A stretch of DNA of 18,060 nucleotides from DATATB01 sp036268995 (GTDB lineage: Bacteria; Planctomycetota; Planctomycetia; Pirellulales; PNKZ01), in contig DATATB010000046.1 in NCBI GenBank assembly GCA_036268995.1, forward strand, positions 1 to 18,060, read 5' to 3'. Below, one piece after another: positions 18,001-18,060 of the stretch. Position 1 is the stretch's first letter. The number at the start of each line of letters is the position of its first letter. A model generated the notes under the pieces. The model was not told the DNA's origin, did not search any database, and was given only the letters and a program-made list of their open reading frames with translations. Made by a program: the position numbers and the translations under genes.

Positions 18001-18060
18001 CAACGTGATCCAGCTCAGCCCGACGACCACGGCTTCGACCTTCGAGGCCCTCGGTACGTT
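9044..18060 (+). CDS. Giant secreted autotransporter-associated beta-strand (PATR) repeat protein, 3' end outside window
   Basis: I followed this frame from the ATG at 9044 to the window edge and found no stop: at least 3,005 codons. A TAG at 9032-9034 fixes the start; GGA lies 5 nt before it. Residues 1-34 form a signal peptide: basic MLRPKQLRQKLR, hydrophobic AGAAYLAIVAILAGG, probable cleavage after ATLA. A header follows, typical of this secreted family: TWLGATNTWETSGNWTP, then PPGASDTALFD. The rest is Gly/Thr/Ser/Ala/Asn-rich, with many GTLxLxGxNTYxGxTxxxxGTL repeats that should stack as a beta-helix. No beta-barrel, dockerin or PEP-CTERM sorting signal is in the visible part; one may lie beyond the edge. 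It is likely exported or cell-surface, perhaps adhesive or structural (inference). Codon use is strongly biased to GGC, ACC, ACG and ATC. Confidence 0.93.
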   Translation, partial: MLRPKQLRQKLRAGAAYLAIVAILAGGTPRATLAGVYTWLGATNTWETSGNWTPAGGPPGASDTALFDSSSGPGSTILLDGNQSLGNLIFGSGANAFTFDAPGTPNVLTLGDTGTIWDQNGSTVGLETLNDLIVLGPTFGTFQSDSSQGLLFTGAIKGSAATSATTVLNLRGLFGGLGTISGNIGDGSGGGYLGLNMSGAGMWTLTGDNTYSGGTTISGGTLNINNASALGSGSVLIDYNATLGTTTSFTTGQSIVLGTASSIGGGTIDVAQGTLLTLTSPISGTGGLIKTDGGTLVLDATNTYQGLTQVKGGNLVLSGSLAATGSTTATIGLTNFVSFDGTSNTSQLVLADGYSGFTLNANLVQNGGTGGSNAINAILSTGNNTLNGNLYLYAPGLDTFITSAAGMLTITGNLVGTDSAVFPRGPGNETYSGSLDNLANSEFFTENVNTTIILSGNNATYAGVIIPTYGTVRVSSGQNIGTGGVTFDQGQLEVRTDPSTLADSSTNFSTRNVTVGSNASGTGTLFIDRAVGGTGLNQTVAFNDLNLDAGHTLTITGLDGYGISFTGAIGVGDNGATDYGNAEIVNSSSGLVTINASLAVGSATGSTTPTNRTFEMFASGDMLATGSVIQTTSSTGTILPAIFEKAGTGTLTLSGTASTYTGGTEIYAGTLAINQMGALNGAAGGGVNLGTTTAAGALSYLGASGTGVGETTSAAFNLSGTTGAGMILGNQQSISTNTDPTALVLSSGVAATGAGAKNLILGGFNNTGNASVANTIAGVIQDNSTTYTTSLIKNGSGTWLYAPTASIYVTTAPTGATVTTTTPEYQNYLAVSSTTGLVVGESVSGTNVPAGSIITSISGSDIYINNPIAVAAGVTSGTGLTFGTVGLPGAAGENFTGNVTVAGGTLEIQPTASSGNGSAPLNAIAGATTNDITFAVDATTGGGYAGGTFDLLGTPVGITGPLTTQVGATLTLSAGAGTIETTPISGGGTPTLEFMNTLLTPITRSAGAVVDFIPGAGAIEFNTQPTTTNGILGGYAYFTNSDNTVDFATVSSELVAAYTGYLSFPASGSTSTSTYVSNSDVTTTGTESVYALKIAGAQTITLGGNLTIGSGGVLFDDSTGAATIAGTGSLGTSSTETIITVAGNTPANALTVSAPIDSSSGALTKAGNGTLIISGANTYTGNTTIDEGTIQLSGPSATLGKITTAANVTTLRQNTTLDLDGAGPLTGGVGTVVIGALAGAGTVTNSGGGSDTAVVLDIGYGTTTTASGVFSGILQNGDSGAAVLNVTKNGSGTEVLAGLNTYTGVTTIADGTLQASNLAIGGSASSIGASSNAAANLVFNGGTLLYQGSNTLVQIATASPSVSTDRLFTLAGNGTIDSSGSYGNDVLGSASANNAALVFSNTGAVVFSGSGTRTLGLQGTSISDNEIALQLVDNPAGGALSVTKAGVGLWYLSNDNSYSGATTISAGALRAQDGVGLSPNSNLVIAGGVLESSGVFTRPLGTAAGDVQFTATGGFAASSSQLQVAIGGTADPTTLTWGTSNFLANGAALILGSTSALSEVQILNPLNLGSAGQTINVVSNASTDTSYGTILGAISGGPTDTDGNATGLIKTSASAAGDLILAGPNSYTGNTVVSGGVLTIYSLGGTSAVTSATTSSLGASGSAVTADSIGVLQLTSGTLDYVGAGETSDRPIQLTSTSTSAFVLESNGSGPIILTNLTNPSPSNAKNLDLFGYNTDFNTILSNLTDTAADPLTITVNRSSGDDATWVLSGNNTFHGGVALADGTLGLGSNTAAGVGQISVNNAPALFATAPGIAIANNVGLNTSALLYVVGSNSFSVGTLYLGSTATAATSGTLNNEMTGGSFTVAAVSAQTGTTAQTLTFNGLGNTIVNGPITNGSAAGLAISYSGSGAGSLTLGGSTASTFTGAFTLAATGTATLILTNTSTPLGTGNFIWDAGTIGVNAVESLSNAVQLASGSTIGVSGSNSIAFTGGETFTTSHALTNNLTSGNTLTFATGTLALGSASSLTLAGTGSTVISSSITGTATTSLAMNGTGGLTLSGTDTLSGTTAANAGTLTLNFDTNNTNKLSTTAALILGGGTLALNRLSSATSFTQTIGSITLTSGSDSHITINNGGGAGTTNLASTGTITANLGAVFDFTPPSTGTGKLTVAAASSIYGWATIDTAGGNYFAANSAGTIVQATTTPVDLITSWTSTQNVTDSAGYNGTLSVNTTINSLRFNESSGASNVTMNSDVGLTITGGGILVTPSVGSAVDTITGGTLTAGTGVAELIVNQQNTSAPLTIASAIVNGSITNMPLVKASPGTLILTGANSYTGATYVNEGTLQLYGSGTLGILSNVVIGSTSTALLDLNGTSQTIGTLASSGVQTGLGTVDIDSGSLAITESSSTTYTGAFTGTGSLAVTGTGTLTLNTTSSPFAGAVTVGGTTVAGGLLELVGNGIANLPNVTSFALTDGGALQLDNTGSSTQVQRISPTATITLTNTPPSTAAAATPSGLSTVTDQVNSQNAIVGALTLGGGTNTLRAVTNTALANPQLTMASLTRTHYATLTILANDLGSSNGGGSTPPDSPVNAERGDIIVTDPTSLLAGLVGGSSNTLDTTTISILPWAMGQDETSAQYQVFGSSFVTYSTTLGNGFLALNPVTDYEQLVPTGGVTLLNNARYATSTSTSTGLTFTGTGHMVNSLLVDTTGSASGITVSGSGAGDSLVVNSGAMLFVGPQSITLTGFNSGIALGSGQTEYVFDVNNTTTTIASDLTTAGAVITKSGTGTLILNDALPNGPIYVNEGTLGLAATSAVTGNVTVESGASLSLLSAGDGTGSNQTITTMAAETFTFLAGAPTFTVGPVGTVPLNKTIEANFGNTISLAANTALTVNNNSGFGLLLGGTLSLSGTAPASISVTTATNSNVIEGLVIVGAVTGGQTGAGNVVLNKTGAGTLEFTGTSNTFGGSGSIIEVTQGVLAATSDAALGDPSNVIQLSPTTTASTFEALGT
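9629..17990 (+). repeat. At least fourteen PATR (autotransporter-associated beta-strand) repeats
   Basis: Units match the pattern K-x-G-x-GTL-x-L-x-G-x-N-T-Y-x-G-x-T-x-[IV]-x-x-GTL. Approximate starts are 9629, 9902, 10970, 11713 (weak), 12524, 12890, 13361, 13862, 14296, 15176, 15980, 16280, 17363 and 17861. The clearest are 12524 (TKAGNGTLIISGANTYTGNT), 15980 (KASPGTLILTGANSYTGATY) and 9629 (WTLTGDNTYSGGTTISGGTL). Copies are diverged at DNA level, so they are old repeats rather than recent tandem duplications. Spacing is irregular, about 270 to 1,070 bp, with non-repeat segments between. Confidence 0.85.
12128..16970 (+). repeat. Three spacer modules of GGYA / GWA / PWA type inside the giant protein
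   Basis: A second module recurs between PATR units: NGILGGYAYFTNSDNTVDFA from about 12128, SIYGWATIDTAGGNYFA from about 15560, and SILPWAMGQDETSAQYQVFG from about 16898. After the third comes SSFVTYSTTLGNGFLALNP and a run leading to a VPTGGVTLLNNARY segment. After each, a stretch predicting a rare-hydrophobic beta pattern ends in a GG-x-L-x-[IV]-x-x-GG-type strand (for example LGGNLTIGSGGVLF). Similar blocks are known from planctomycete PATR proteins. They mark about three super-units. Confidence 0.6.

Overview
The window looks like a chromosomal segment from a planctomycete, probably a Pirellulales-type organism. This is inferred from a giant secreted protein built of autotransporter-associated beta-strand repeats with planctomycete-style spacer modules, from the type of serine recombinase present, and from the GC-rich codon usage. 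No rRNA, tRNA or CRISPR array was seen.

Layout. Positions 1-308 hold the 3' end of a CBS-pair protein. Positions 309-892 have no intact gene, only an apparent remnant of a small DUF2892/YgaP-like membrane protein split by an in-frame TGA. Positions 893-3904 form a minus-strand gene cluster. Read in transcription order it is: universal stress protein, one-helix membrane peptide, YbaK-like deacylase with a C-terminal extension, AhpD/carboxymuconolactone-decarboxylase-like protein, and two SpoIIAA-like STAS proteins. A 755-bp divergent intergenic region (3905-4659) carries a compact set of palindromes. It separates this cluster from a plus-strand CBS-pair protein with a Cys-rich central insert (4660-5322). 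The set (two CBS proteins, Usp, AhpD-like, YbaK-like, SpoIIAA-like, DUF2892 remnant) looks like a stress, redox or low-energy island.

Positions 5286-8380 are a scar zone: the N-terminal stub of a PlsC-type acyltransferase, a globin sensor domain cut off just after the haem-binding helix, a serine recombinase missing its catalytic N-terminus and its C-terminal tail and meeting the globin fragment tail to tail, two unidentified minus-strand frames, a short direct-repeat cluster and an orphan C-terminal fragment.

Positions 9044-18060 belong to one uninterrupted reading frame of at least 3,005 codons that continues past the window edge. It has a signal peptide, a secreted-protein header and at least fourteen PATR-type repeats. 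It takes up half the window and has no visible stop, so it is easily missed, while its repetitive codons create many long but spurious antisense frames. The most interesting points are this giant secreted repeat protein, the double-truncation globin/recombinase junction, and the stress island with its divergent palindromic control region.
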